From assembly GCA_016744185.1 (NCBI GenBank), contig JADGEY010000004.1, positions 1-59,663 of the forward strand: a stretch of DNA of 59,663 bases. The letters are read 5' to 3'. Shown here one piece after another: positions 52,402 through 59,663 of this stretch (position 1 is its first letter; each line of letters opens with the position of its first letter). The position numbers were made by a program, and so were the translations under genes. The stretch comes from Emcibacteraceae bacterium (GTDB taxonomy: Bacteria; Pseudomonadota; Alphaproteobacteria; Sphingomonadales; Emcibacteraceae). The notes beneath the pieces were generated by a model. It was not told where the DNA came from. It saw only the letters and a list, made by a program, of their open reading frames with translations, and searched no databases.

Positions 52402-52477
52402 TGGCTCCCCGAGCAGGACTCGAACCTGCGACAAATAGATTAACAGTCTACTGCTCTACCAACTGAGCTATCAGGGA
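52402..52477 (-). tRNA. tRNA-Asn (GTT)
   Basis: A full cloverleaf reads on the minus strand: 7-bp acceptor TCCCTGA with TCGGGGA (one G-T pair), D-arm with GCTCAGTTGGTAGAGC, anticodon loop CTGTTAA with anticodon GTT (complement of 52442-52444), and T-arm with GGTTCGAGTCC. The discriminator is G, the asparagine identity base, and CCA is encoded. 76 bases. Confidence 0.95.
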
Positions 52478-52668
52478 TCACTAAAAATCTTTCTTAGAAA
52501 GACACATATCATTCGTGTGAGCATCTTATACAGATAGGTTTTAAATTTGCCAAGAGAAAAAACAAAAAAAATATTTTTTTTCAGAAAATATAATATTTTC
52601 CAATGAAAATAGTAGGATAGTAAGATTTATATAGAATATTTGCTAGGTTGTTTATGCAAGATTATTTA

Positions 52669-52742
52669 TGGAGGTGCGGACCAGATTTGAACTGGTGTAG
52701 ACGGATTTGCAATCCGCTGCGTAGCCTCTCCGCCACCGCACC
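52669..52742 (-). tRNA. tRNA-Cys (GCA)
   Basis: A full cloverleaf on the minus strand: perfect 7-bp acceptor GGTGCGG with CCGCACC, anticodon loop TTGCAAA with anticodon GCA (complement of 52708-52710), and a T-arm with GGTTCAAAT-like pairing written as AGTTCAAATCT. The discriminator is T, the cysteine identity base, and CCA is encoded. 74 bases. It is separated from tRNA-Asn by 191 bases. Confidence 0.95.
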
Positions 52743-53204
52743 TAACTCATAAATACTGATAGATAATTAAAGAAAAATATTTTTCTATCTAATTGAGACC
52801 TTGAGTGTTTCGCATATCTATTTAGTGGGGTCAAGTTAATAAAATAGTATCTTTTCAGAATTACAGGGAAGTGTTTATTAAGAAAAAAATATAAAGAATT
52901 ATGAAAAATTTAAAATCTCTATCTATAAGTCCTGCTTGGTATATAATTTAATTTATATGTTAGCAAAAGAACTTACATTTTAAGTTATTTTAGTTTTTTG
53001 AATTATTATTGTATTTTTAATTAAAAATATGTAAAAATAAATAATTCTATTATAGTTGATGATTTAGCACCTGATAGACTTCATTTGAGGATTTATTACA
53101 AAGATTAAAAACATCTCATGTTATGAGATGTTTTTAATAAAAAAACAACGAATTGATAGTCTTACTTGGCTGTTGAAACCTTTAGCAAGCGAGATAAAAA
53201 AGAT
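52743..53204 (+). other. 462-base gene-free region before popZ
   Basis: AT-rich, without any credible protein frame. It must contain the minus-strand tRNA-Cys promoter and the popZ promoter, neither clear: TTGACC reads on the minus strand near 52835 without a good -10, and a TATAAT lies at 52942-52947 on the plus strand without a good -35. The outstanding feature is the perfect hairpin at 53104-53138 (listed separately). The region might encode a small RNA ending at that hairpin. Confidence 0.4.
53104..53138. terminator. Perfect 16-bp hairpin upstream of popZ
   Basis: ATTAAAAACATCTCAT (53104-53119) pairs without mismatch with ATGAGATGTTTTTAAT (53123-53138) around the loop GTT. The A-rich 5' arm and T-rich 3' arm make it a bidirectional intrinsic-terminator shape. 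No annotated gene immediately to its left on the plus strand needs such a terminator; the nearest is the Sel1 gene 775 bases away, beyond two antisense tRNAs. Confidence 0.65.
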
Positions 53205-53756
53205 ATGAGCGAAGAGAAATCAACTGATGAGCCAACAATGGAAGAAATTCTTGCATCGATTCGAAAAATTATTTCTGAAGATGATGATGCTCCTGCGGAA
53301 GAAGTAACAGAGCCAGAAGCTGAACCAGAAGTTGAGCCAGAAGAAGATATCTTGGATTTAACCGATGTTGTAGAGGACGAAGAGGAAGAAGTGGTTTTAA
53401 AAATGCCTGAACCTGAGCCTGAGCCAGAACCTGAGCCTGAGCCTGAGCCTGAGCCAGAACCTGAGCCAGAATATGAGCTAGATAGTGATGCTTTTTCTAT
53501 GGACGATGTAGATGCATCGGAGATTTCTGATGCTATTATGTCTTCTGGTCCTTCATATGATGCGAGCAGTCAGTTTGGAATGTTGTCAGAGCTTTTAACA
53601 ACAGGCTATCAAGGGTCAGGTAATACATTAGAGGATCTGGTAAGAGAGCTTCTAAAGCCAATGCTAAGAAGCTGGCTTGATGATAATCTGCCGCCTTTAG
53701 TGGAGAGAATGGTTGCAAAAGAAATGGCGCGCCTTGCTAGAGTAAAAAAACCTTAA
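53205..53756 (+). CDS. popZ: PopZ-type polar organizing protein (DUF2497)
   Basis: A 183-residue, strongly acidic protein with the three-part PopZ layout. The N-terminal helix EPTMEEILASIRKIISED (about 9-26) is the partner-binding region; the middle is an intrinsically disordered Pro/Glu linker, including an eleven-fold Pro-Glu tract; the C-terminus (about 125-183) is the DUF2497 assembly domain, with LEDLVRELLKPMLRSWLDDN and LPPLVERMVAKEMARL. In Caulobacter PopZ condenses at cell poles and anchors the chromosome. The ATG at 53205 is chosen because MSEEKSTDEPTMEEIL fits the family, although the frame is open from 53166. It precedes valS, a conserved alphaproteobacterial pairing. Confidence 0.88.
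   Translation: MSEEKSTDEPTMEEILASIRKIISEDDDAPAEEVTEPEAEPEVEPEEDILDLTDVVEDEEEEVVLKMPEPEPEPEPEPEPEPEPEPEPEYELDSDAFSMDDVDASEISDAIMSSGPSYDASSQFGMLSELLTTGYQGSGNTLEDLVRELLKPMLRSWLDDNLPPLVERMVAKEMARLARVKKP
53406..53471 (+). repeat. Hexanucleotide Pro-Glu repeat within popZ
   Basis: Eleven consecutive 6-base units of the form CCTGAG, CCTGAA or CCAGAA encode alternating Pro-Glu. All changes between units are at third codon positions, so the protein repeat is perfect. The unit length preserves the frame on gain or loss, so the linker length could vary between strains. Confidence 0.9.
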
Positions 53757-53813
53757 GCGGTAAGAGCATTTTTCTTTCTTTTTGGTGCGACACCATTTAA
53801 ATTAAAACCATTG

Positions 53814-53845
53814 CAGGAGAGTCATATTTTGGCTCTTCTGTTTTT
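53814..53845 (+). terminator. Intrinsic terminator after popZ
   Basis: CAGGAGAGTC (53814-53823) pairs with GGCTCTTCTG (53831-53840) in a 10-bp stem with two wobble pairs and a 7-base loop, followed by TTTTT. It separates popZ from valS transcriptionally. A second, smaller hairpin, TGGTG/CACCA, lies at 53783-53795. Confidence 0.75.
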
Positions 53846-53876
53846 ATATATAATTTATTAAGTGGAATATTCAGTA

Positions 53877-56552
53877 ATGTCTGAAAATGAAGGTCGGCTC
53901 GATAAGTCATTCGACTTTAAAGCAAAAGAGCAAAAATGGTATAGCCGGTGGGAAGAGAAGGGGGCGTTTAAATCTGGTCAGCGCCCCGATGCAGAACCCT
54001 ATACGATCGTCCTGCCGCCGCCGAATGTGACGGGAAGTCTTCATATTGGTCACGCTCTTAATCATACATTACAAGATATTCTTATTCGGTTTGAACGGAT
54101 GCGGGGCAAAGATGTTCTGTGGCAACCTGGTATGGATCATGCGGGCATTGCAACGCAAATGGTTGTGGAAAGACAACTTGATGCGCAGGGAATTTCCCGT
54201 CATGATCTTGGACGTGAAAAATTCTTGGAAAAAATTTGGGAATGGAAAGAGGAATCTGGCGGAATTATTTTCAATCAAATGCGCCGCCTTGGACAGTCCT
54301 GTGATTGGAGCCGAAGCCGCTTTACGATGGATGAAGGCTTTAGTGCAGCGGTCAATAAGAAATTTGTTGAGCTTCATGAGAAAGGACTGATTTATAAAGC
54401 AAAACGTCTTGTGAATTGGGATCCAAAACTTCTTACGGCGATTTCTGATCTGGAAGTAGAGCAGAAAGAAGTGAATGGTCATTATTGGCATTTTAAATAC
54501 CCCGTTGATGGGGAAGAGGGACGCTATCTTACCGTGGCGACAACCCGTCCAGAAACCATGCTGGGGGACGTTGCGGTAGCCGTCCACCCTGATGATGAAC
54601 GGTATCAGGATTTAATTGGCAAGACATTAACGCTGCCGATTGTTGGGCGGACGCTGCAAATTGTGGCGGATCATCACGCCGATCCTGAAAAAGGTTCTGG
54701 GGCTGTTAAAATCACGCCTGCCCATGATTTTGACGATAATATGGTTGGCAAGCGTCATGGGCTTGAAAATATCAACATCTTAACCGATGATGCTCACCTC
54801 AATGATAATGTGCCTGAAAAATACCGCGGCATGGAACGTTTTGCGGCACGCAAGGAAATTGTTGCTGAAATGGACAGCCTTGGTCTGCTTGAAAAAATAG
54901 AAGATACGGTACATATGGTACCTTACGGCGACCGCTCGGGCGTGGTGATTGAGCCGTATCTTACAGATCAATGGTATGTTGATGTGGAAGTGATGGCAAA
55001 AAATGCGCTTGATGCTGTAAAAGACGGACGGACGAAATTTGTTCCTAAAAACTGGCAAAAAATCTATTTCGAATGGATGAATAATATCGAGCCATGGTGC
55101 GTATCACGCCAATTATGGTGGGGTCATCAAATCCCTGCTTGGTACGGGGAAGACGGCAAGATTTTTGTAGCTTACTGTGAAAAAGAATCCCAAGAAAAAG
55201 CGGATAGCCATTATGGTAGAGTAACGCTTCTTAGGCGAGATGAAGATGTGCTTGATACATGGTTTTCTTCTGCTCTTTGGCCTTTTGCAACTCTTGGTTG
55301 GCCAGAGGCTACACCAGAGGTTAATAAGCATTATAAAACAAATACCCTTGTTACAGGATTTGACATTATTTTCTTTTGGGTTGCCCGAATGATGATGGAC
55401 GGGCTTCATTTTATGGATGAAGTTCCTTTTGATACGGTTTACGTTCATGCGCTTGTTCGGGACGAGCATGGCGCAAAAATGTCAAAATCTAAAGGTAATG
55501 TAATTGATCCCTTGGATATTGCCGATAAATATGGCGCAGATGCACTTAGATTTACGCTGTCTTCTATGGAAGCTCAGGGGCGTGATATTAAAATGTCCGA
55601 CAAACGGGTTGAAGGCTACCGTAATTTTGGCACAAAACTTTGGAATGCGGCTCGGTTCTGCGAAATGAATGAATGTTTTAATCAGGGTGAAGGTTTTAAT
55701 CCTAAAGAGGCAAAACTTGCGGTCAATAAATGGATTATTGGTCAGGTTACAAGGGCTGTATCGGACGTAACAAGCTCTTTGGAAAACTTTAAATATAATG
55801 AAGCCTCTGCTGCGATTTATCATTTTACATGGGGAAGTTTTTGTGACTGGTATATTGAGCTTTTAAAGCCTTATTTTTTTGGCGAAGAGGGAGCGGAAAA
55901 ACAAGAATGCCGTGCGGCTGCGGCATGGGTTATGGACGAAATTCTTAAAGCTCTTCATCCTTTCATGCCCTTTATTACAGAAGAGTTATGGCAGACTTTA
56001 AATAATGATCGTAAATGTGATTTAATTTTAGCCCCATGGACTGTTTTTGACGGCGGTTTAATAGACCAGAGCGCAGAAGATGAAATGAGCTGGACGGTTA
56101 AAGTGATTTCAGATATTCGCACAGCGAGGGCGGAAATGAACGTTCCTGCGGGGGCTATGATCGATATGCTTATTTCAGGCGCATCTGATAAAACTCATGA
56201 GTTTTTAAAATCTCAAACGGCTGCCCTTAAACGTATGGCTCGCCTTGAAGACATTGCTATTCATGACGGTGATGCACCAAAAGGGGCGGTATCTGTTGTT
56301 GTTGGTGAAGCGACAATTTTTCTTCCTCTTGCGGGGGTTATTGATGTTGATGCGGAATATGCAAGGCTGAATAAAAACCTTGAAAAAGCCCAAAAAGAAG
56401 CCGCAGGGATTGAAGGGCGTTTAAATAATGAAAAATTTATGGCAAAAGCCCCTGATCATATCATTGCAGAAAATAGGAAAAACTTAGAAGAAGCACAGCT
56501 TAAAGCTTCCAAAGTTAACGAAGCCTTGGATAGATTAGCTATCTTGAAATAG
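53877..56552 (+). CDS. valS: Valyl-tRNA synthetase
   Basis: An 891-residue class I synthetase. Signature sequences are PPPNVTGSLHIGHALN (HIGH), the editing domain with TTRPETMLGDVAVAVHPDD, GFDIIFFWVARMMMDG and GAKMSKSKGNVIDP (KMSKS). The anticodon-binding domain follows, and the C-terminal coiled coil (about 820-891) is present with alternating K/E/L and ends NEALDRLAI. The start is set at ATG 53877; a GTG five codons earlier is open. A terminator separates it from popZ. Confidence 0.97.
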   Translation: MSENEGRLDKSFDFKAKEQKWYSRWEEKGAFKSGQRPDAEPYTIVLPPPNVTGSLHIGHALNHTLQDILIRFERMRGKDVLWQPGMDHAGIATQMVVERQLDAQGISRHDLGREKFLEKIWEWKEESGGIIFNQMRRLGQSCDWSRSRFTMDEGFSAAVNKKFVELHEKGLIYKAKRLVNWDPKLLTAISDLEVEQKEVNGHYWHFKYPVDGEEGRYLTVATTRPETMLGDVAVAVHPDDERYQDLIGKTLTLPIVGRTLQIVADHHADPEKGSGAVKITPAHDFDDNMVGKRHGLENINILTDDAHLNDNVPEKYRGMERFAARKEIVAEMDSLGLLEKIEDTVHMVPYGDRSGVVIEPYLTDQWYVDVEVMAKNALDAVKDGRTKFVPKNWQKIYFEWMNNIEPWCVSRQLWWGHQIPAWYGEDGKIFVAYCEKESQEKADSHYGRVTLLRRDEDVLDTWFSSALWPFATLGWPEATPEVNKHYKTNTLVTGFDIIFFWVARMMMDGLHFMDEVPFDTVYVHALVRDEHGAKMSKSKGNVIDPLDIADKYGADALRFTLSSMEAQGRDIKMSDKRVEGYRNFGTKLWNAARFCEMNECFNQGEGFNPKEAKLAVNKWIIGQVTRAVSDVTSSLENFKYNEASAAIYHFTWGSFCDWYIELLKPYFFGEEGAEKQECRAAAAWVMDEILKALHPFMPFITEELWQTLNNDRKCDLILAPWTVFDGGLIDQSAEDEMSWTVKVISDIRTARAEMNVPAGAMIDMLISGASDKTHEFLKSQTAALKRMARLEDIAIHDGDAPKGAVSVVVGEATIFLPLAGVIDVDAEYARLNKNLEKAQKEAAGIEGRLNNEKFMAKAPDHIIAENRKNLEEAQLKASKVNEALDRLAILK

Positions 56553-56584
56553 TTTTTTCTAACGAGGGGCGTTTGTAATTTTAT

Positions 56585-56641
56585 TGCGCAAGATGGATTG
56601 AAAGTGTAATTTTGTACTTTTAAACCCTTGCGCATTTTTTT
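56585..56641 (+). terminator. Terminator after valS, with nested hairpin
   Basis: TGCGCAAG (56585-56592) and CTTGCGCA (56627-56634) pair perfectly and are followed by seven T residues. The 34-base interior contains a second stem, AAAGT with ACTTT, so the structure is a two-level hairpin. It should end the valS transcript. Confidence 0.65.
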
Positions 56642-56647
56642 GAGATC

Positions 56648-56678
56648 TATATAAATAAATTATATAATTATTTATATA
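56648..56678. promoter_or_regulatory. 11-bp AT-only inverted repeat upstream of ilvD
   Basis: TATATAAATAA (56648-56658) and TTATTTATATA (56668-56678) form a perfect inverted repeat around ATTATATAA. It lies 42 bases before ilvD, where a promoter or operator would be expected. The base composition makes chance occurrence plausible, and no regulator can be named. Confidence 0.35.
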
Positions 56679-56719
56679 AGTAGTCACATAGATATAAGCT
56701 TAAGAAGAGTGAGAATAAA

Positions 56720-58438
56720 ATGACCAAATTTGATAAATCCAAACTTCCAAGTAGACATGTAACAGAAGGCCCCGAGCGTGCGCCTCACCGCTCATATCTT
56801 TATGCAATGAAGCTTACGGAAGAGCAGATTCACCAGCCTTTAGTCGGCGTGGTGAGTACTTGGAATGAAGCGGCTCCCTGTAATACAGCTCTTAGCCGTC
56901 AAGCAAAAGTGGCTAAGCAGGGAGTTTTTGAGGCGGGCGGCACTGCACGTGAATTTACAACAATTACTGTAACGGACGGCATTGCGATGGGGCATCAGGG
57001 AATGAAATCTTCTCTTTGCAGCCGTGAGGTGATTGCTGATTCTGTAGAGCTTACTATTCGGGGGCATTCCTATGATGCGGTCGTGGGGATTGCGGGCTGT
57101 GATAAATCTCTTCCGGGGTTGATGATGTCTATGCTGCGGCTTAATGTGCCGGCTGTTTTTATGTATGGCGGCTCTATTCTTCCGGGGAAAGTAAAGGGTA
57201 AAGACGTTACGGTTGTTGATGTATTTGAGGCCGTGGGGCAGCATGCATCGGGTAATTGCTCGGATGAAGACTTAAAAGAACTTGAAGAACATGCATGCCC
57301 GAGCGATGGGGCGTGCGGGGGACAGTTTACTGCCAACACTATGGCATGTGTATCCGAAGCCATTGGGCTTGCGCTTCCAGGGTCTGCTGGTGCGCCTGCG
57401 CCCTACGAAAGCCGTGACCGTTATGCTTTTGAATCGGGCAGAGCTGTGATGGATCTTATAAAGACTCAGCTTCGCCCTAGAGATATTGTCACTAAAAAAG
57501 CCCTTGAAAATGGTGCAAGAGTTGTTGCGGCAACGGGCGGCTCTACTAATGCTGCGCTGCATCTTCCCGCTATGGCAAATGAGGCAGGGATTGATTTTAC
57601 AATGATGGACGTGGCAGAAATTTTTAAAAGCACGCCCTATATTGCAGATTTGAAACCCGGTGGAAAATACTGCGCAAAAGATTTATTCGAAGCAGGGGGC
57701 GTTCAGCTTGTTCTAAAAGTGCTTTATGATGCGGGCTATATTCATGGCGGTTGCATTACGGTAACAGGGAAAACAATGGCGGAAAATTTAAAGTCTGTGC
57801 AGTGGAACCCCGGTCAAGACGTTGTTTATAAATGTGATAATCCGATTACGCCCACAGGCGGGGTTGTTGGGCTTATCGGTAATCTTGCACAAGAGGGGGC
57901 GATTGTAAAAGTTGCAGGCATGAAAAAATTAACCTTCACGGGCGCAGCAAGAGTATTCGACTGTGAAGAAGATGCTTTCAGCGCAGTGACGGCGAATGAA
58001 TTTGAAGAAGGGGAAGTCCTTGTTATTCGCTATGAAGGACCAAAGGGCGGGCCGGGAATGCGTGAAATGCTTTCAACCACAGCGGCGCTTTATGGGCAGG
58101 GAATGGGTGAAAAGGTTGCTCTTATCACGGACGGCAGATTTTCTGGCGGCACAAGAGGTTTTTGCATTGGTCATGTTGGACCAGAAGCTTATGTGGGCGG
58201 TACAATTGCCCTGCTTAAAGATGGAGATATAATTTCGATAGATGCAGAAAAAGGAACAATCAATGTAGACTTATCGGCGGCAGAGCTCGCGAAACGTAAA
58301 AAAACTTGGGTGAGGCGGGAGACAATTTATACTTCTGGCGTTATACGTAAATTTCAACAGCTTGTAGGCCCTGCATGTGACGGTGCTGTAACCCATGGGG
58401 GCGCGAAAGCGGAGAAACATATATATGCAGATATTTAA
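56720..58438 (+). CDS. ilvD: Dihydroxy-acid dehydratase
   Basis: A 572-residue iron-sulfur enzyme of branched-chain amino-acid and pantothenate synthesis, dehydrating 2,3-dihydroxy-3-methylbutanoate and its homologue. Family motifs are [50 protein letters not shown] and [23 protein letters not shown]; the cluster-ligand cysteines are in place. AAGAAGAGTGAG supplies the ribosome site. It lies alone between two terminators, so it is probably monocistronic. Close relatives include phosphogluconate dehydratase, but the motifs favour IlvD. Confidence 0.96.
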   Translation: MTKFDKSKLPSRHVTEGPERAPHRSYLYAMKLTEEQIHQPLVGVVSTWNEAAPCNTALSRQAKVAKQGVFEAGGTAREFTTITVTDGIAMGHQGMKSSLCSREVIADSVELTIRGHSYDAVVGIAGCDKSLPGLMMSMLRLNVPAVFMYGGSILPGKVKGKDVTVVDVFEAVGQHASGNCSDEDLKELEEHACPSDGACGGQFTANTMACVSEAIGLALPGSAGAPAPYESRDRYAFESGRAVMDLIKTQLRPRDIVTKKALENGARVVAATGGSTNAALHLPAMANEAGIDFTMMDVAEIFKSTPYIADLKPGGKYCAKDLFEAGGVQLVLKVLYDAGYIHGGCITVTGKTMAENLKSVQWNPGQDVVYKCDNPITPTGGVVGLIGNLAQEGAIVKVAGMKKLTFTGAARVFDCEEDAFSAVTANEFEEGEVLVIRYEGPKGGPGMREMLSTTAALYGQGMGEKVALITDGRFSGGTRGFCIGHVGPEAYVGGTIALLKDGDIISIDAEKGTINVDLSAAELAKRKKTWVRRETIYTSGVIRKFQQLVGPACDGAVTHGGAKAEKHIYADI

Positions 58439-58471
58439 TTCATTACTTTAATAAAATAGAAATTAAATTCA

Positions 58472-58515
58472 AAAAAATACGAGCCAAAATTTTTATAAAT
58501 TGGCTCGTATTTTTT
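58472..58515. terminator. Bidirectional terminator between ilvD and the minus-strand gene
   Basis: AAAAAATACGAGCCAA (58472-58487) pairs perfectly over 16 bases with TTGGCTCGTATTTTTT (58500-58515) around a 12-base loop. T-runs lie on the 3' side on both strands, so it should terminate both ilvD and the convergent DUF945-like gene. Confidence 0.85.
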
Positions 58516-58534
58516 GTAGAAATTTAGATGATTA

Positions 58535-59663
58535 TTATAATGGTTTTTCTTTACCGTTAATTGATAGCTTTCCATTTTTAAATTCAGCAACTGACTTATA
58601 AACATCGCCTTCTTTAACGATATATTTTTTCTCTAAAGCGAATTTCAGTATTTGGGAGGTTTGCTCTTTTATCATTTTATTATATTTTTTTTCATCCATA
58701 GAGAGGGTGTTTGGCATTTTCAATTTCACCATTGCTTGAATAAGCTCTTCGTTGAATGAAATTTCTCCATTACTTTTTATGAATTTTACTATTTCTTCGG
58801 AATTTTCTTCGATCATATTATCTTTGATTTTATCACCTTGAATGGATAATGTGGATTTTCCTTTAAAATAGCCATCATCAATTTTAAAATTTAAGTGATC
58901 TATTTTAAAGCTTGGTGAATTTTGGAGTATTTCATTCATTCCTTCTGTAAGAAAAACTTCAAAATCTGGGTATTCTTGTGTTTGCTGTTTTGCTATTTTT
59001 TCGAATGAATTTATAATGGCTGCTTTTGAGATTTCATTTATTGATAATGAATGTTCATAATCCCGTATTTTACTGGTAAATAAAATTATAGCGATCTCTG
59101 AGAAGCTTAATTTTGATGTAATGTTAAGGTCTTTATCACTATTAGAATATATTTCATATTTGACGTTTTCAATGTTAAAAACATTTTTATATTCATTTTC
59201 ACTAAGAATCCTCTCATTTTTTTGTTTTATATCCAAATGTTTTAAAGTGAGCTTCTCACTTACATTAGGGATGTCGTGCTTGAATATCCCTGTAATTAAT
59301 GCAAGCACTTCATTGGGTGTTGTAGATTTATTATCAAAGGTTTTTGTTATACTATCCGAAAGGTTAGAAGGGTTTTTTGCTGTAAGTGCTTTAATATATT
59401 CTGTTATTGCGTTAAGGGATAGTTTATTGATTAATATTGAATAATTAAATTTATCTAGGTTGAACTTTGATGATTTTACTTCTTCCATATTGAAGTCAAG
59501 GGCTAATGAAATATTATCATCATTTTCTTTTTTAACATTTATATTATATTCTAAATCATTAAAATTTAAGGTTTCGTCTTGCTCTAGCTCTGTCTTAATC
59601 TGTTCTATTGCTATTTTTGTTTTATTGGTCCAGAGATAATCGTTGATTTTATCCCCTTCACTG
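58535..59663 (-). CDS. YdgA/DUF945-like protein, 5' end outside the window
   Basis: The reading frame is open from the right edge of the window to the stop at 58535, giving at least 375 residues; an internal Met at 59488 is unlikely to be the start because the frame before it (from about 59662) reads coherently. The sequence has no cysteine-rich or catalytic motif. The alternating polar/hydrophobic strands and the ending YKSVAEFKNGKLSINGKEKPL resemble the DUF945 (YdgA) family, whose members have an N-terminal signal or anchor followed by a beta-rich periplasmic repeat structure. The assignment rests on the C-terminal match and general build, so it is tentative. It is AT-rich and rich in Lys, Asn and Ile, more so than its neighbours. 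Confidence 0.55.
   Translation of the reverse strand, partial: SEGDKINDYLWTNKTKIAIEQIKTELEQDETLNFNDLEYNINVKKENDDNISLALDFNMEEVKSSKFNLDKFNYSILINKLSLNAITEYIKALTAKNPSNLSDSITKTFDNKSTTPNEVLALITGIFKHDIPNVSEKLTLKHLDIKQKNERILSENEYKNVFNIENVKYEIYSNSDKDLNITSKLSFSEIAIILFTSKIRDYEHSLSINEISKAAIINSFEKIAKQQTQEYPDFEVFLTEGMNEILQNSPSFKIDHLNFKIDDGYFKGKSTLSIQGDKIKDNMIEENSEEIVKFIKSNGEISFNEELIQAMVKLKMPNTLSMDEKKYNKMIKEQTSQILKFALEKKYIVKEGDVYKSVAEFKNGKLSINGKEKPL

Noticed and set aside
53406-53471. Short regular repeat that could suggest a CRISPR or minisatellite
   Set aside because: It lies inside popZ, encodes Pro-Glu in frame and has no spacers.
54069-55823. Several long open frames on the minus strand inside valS
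   Set aside because: They mirror valS in another frame, carry no motifs and have no ribosome sites; the same applies to similar frames inside nuo, pdh and ilvD genes.

Overview
The window reads as a chromosomal stretch of an AT-rich alphaproteobacterium. The evidence is gene content and order: tpiA-secG-pyrG-eno-ftsB, a pyruvate dehydrogenase cluster whose E1-beta subunit carries its own lipoyl domain, dusB-ntrB-ntrC-ntrY-ntrX, hfq-hflX, a complete 14-gene nuo operon in alphaproteobacterial order followed by birA-coaX-rnj-mce, and a PopZ-type polar organizer next to valS. trpE and ilvD suggest amino-acid biosynthetic capacity, which is unlike the most reduced intracellular lineages. The exact order cannot be settled from the sequence alone. 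Coding density is high, there are no insertion sequences, phage genes or CRISPR arrays, and nearly every gene is intact.

Layout. 1-5000: a YibQ-type polysaccharide deacetylase converges on ppiD-trpE. 5000-9850: tpiA, secG, pyrG, eno, a strong terminator, then ftsB behind an unusual leader. 10067-16650: pdhA, pdhB, pdhC, lpd, lipA and a Coq10/RatA START-domain protein, i.e. pyruvate dehydrogenase plus the lipoate-inserting enzyme it needs. 16721-19942: a membrane fatty acid desaturase, convergent with cinA-pgpA-ispDF. 20082-27302: dusB and the two nitrogen-type two-component systems NtrBC and NtrYX. 27312-32772: trkA-trkH potassium uptake, hfq, hflX and an inositol-monophosphatase-family enzyme. 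33255-47456: nuoA to nuoN, respiratory complex I. 47466-52329: birA, coaX, RNase J, methylmalonyl-CoA epimerase, a DUF1467 membrane protein and a Sel1-repeat protein. 52402-52742: tRNA-Asn and tRNA-Cys on the minus strand. 53205-58438: popZ, valS and ilvD. From 58535 to the right edge: a minus-strand YdgA/DUF945-like gene that runs off the window.

The genes link glycolysis (TpiA, Eno), pyruvate oxidation (PDH, LipA) and NADH oxidation (Nuo), with Coq10 tied to quinone function. NtrBC/NtrYX, Hfq and RNase J supply nitrogen and post-transcriptional control.

I found no convincing wholly new multi-gene system. The points most worth a second look are: a cluster of four GANTC sites within an inverted-repeat leader upstream of ftsB; a cinA gene whose conserved N-terminus lies before its first conventional start codon, behind a good Shine-Dalgarno and ATT/ATA codons; a perfect 16-bp hairpin in a 462-base gene-free stretch before popZ, which could end a small RNA; a hexanucleotide Pro-Glu repeat in popZ; and several departures from the expected gene neighbourhoods (no kdsA between pyrG and eno, trpE without trpG, a desaturase placed between coq10 and cinA).
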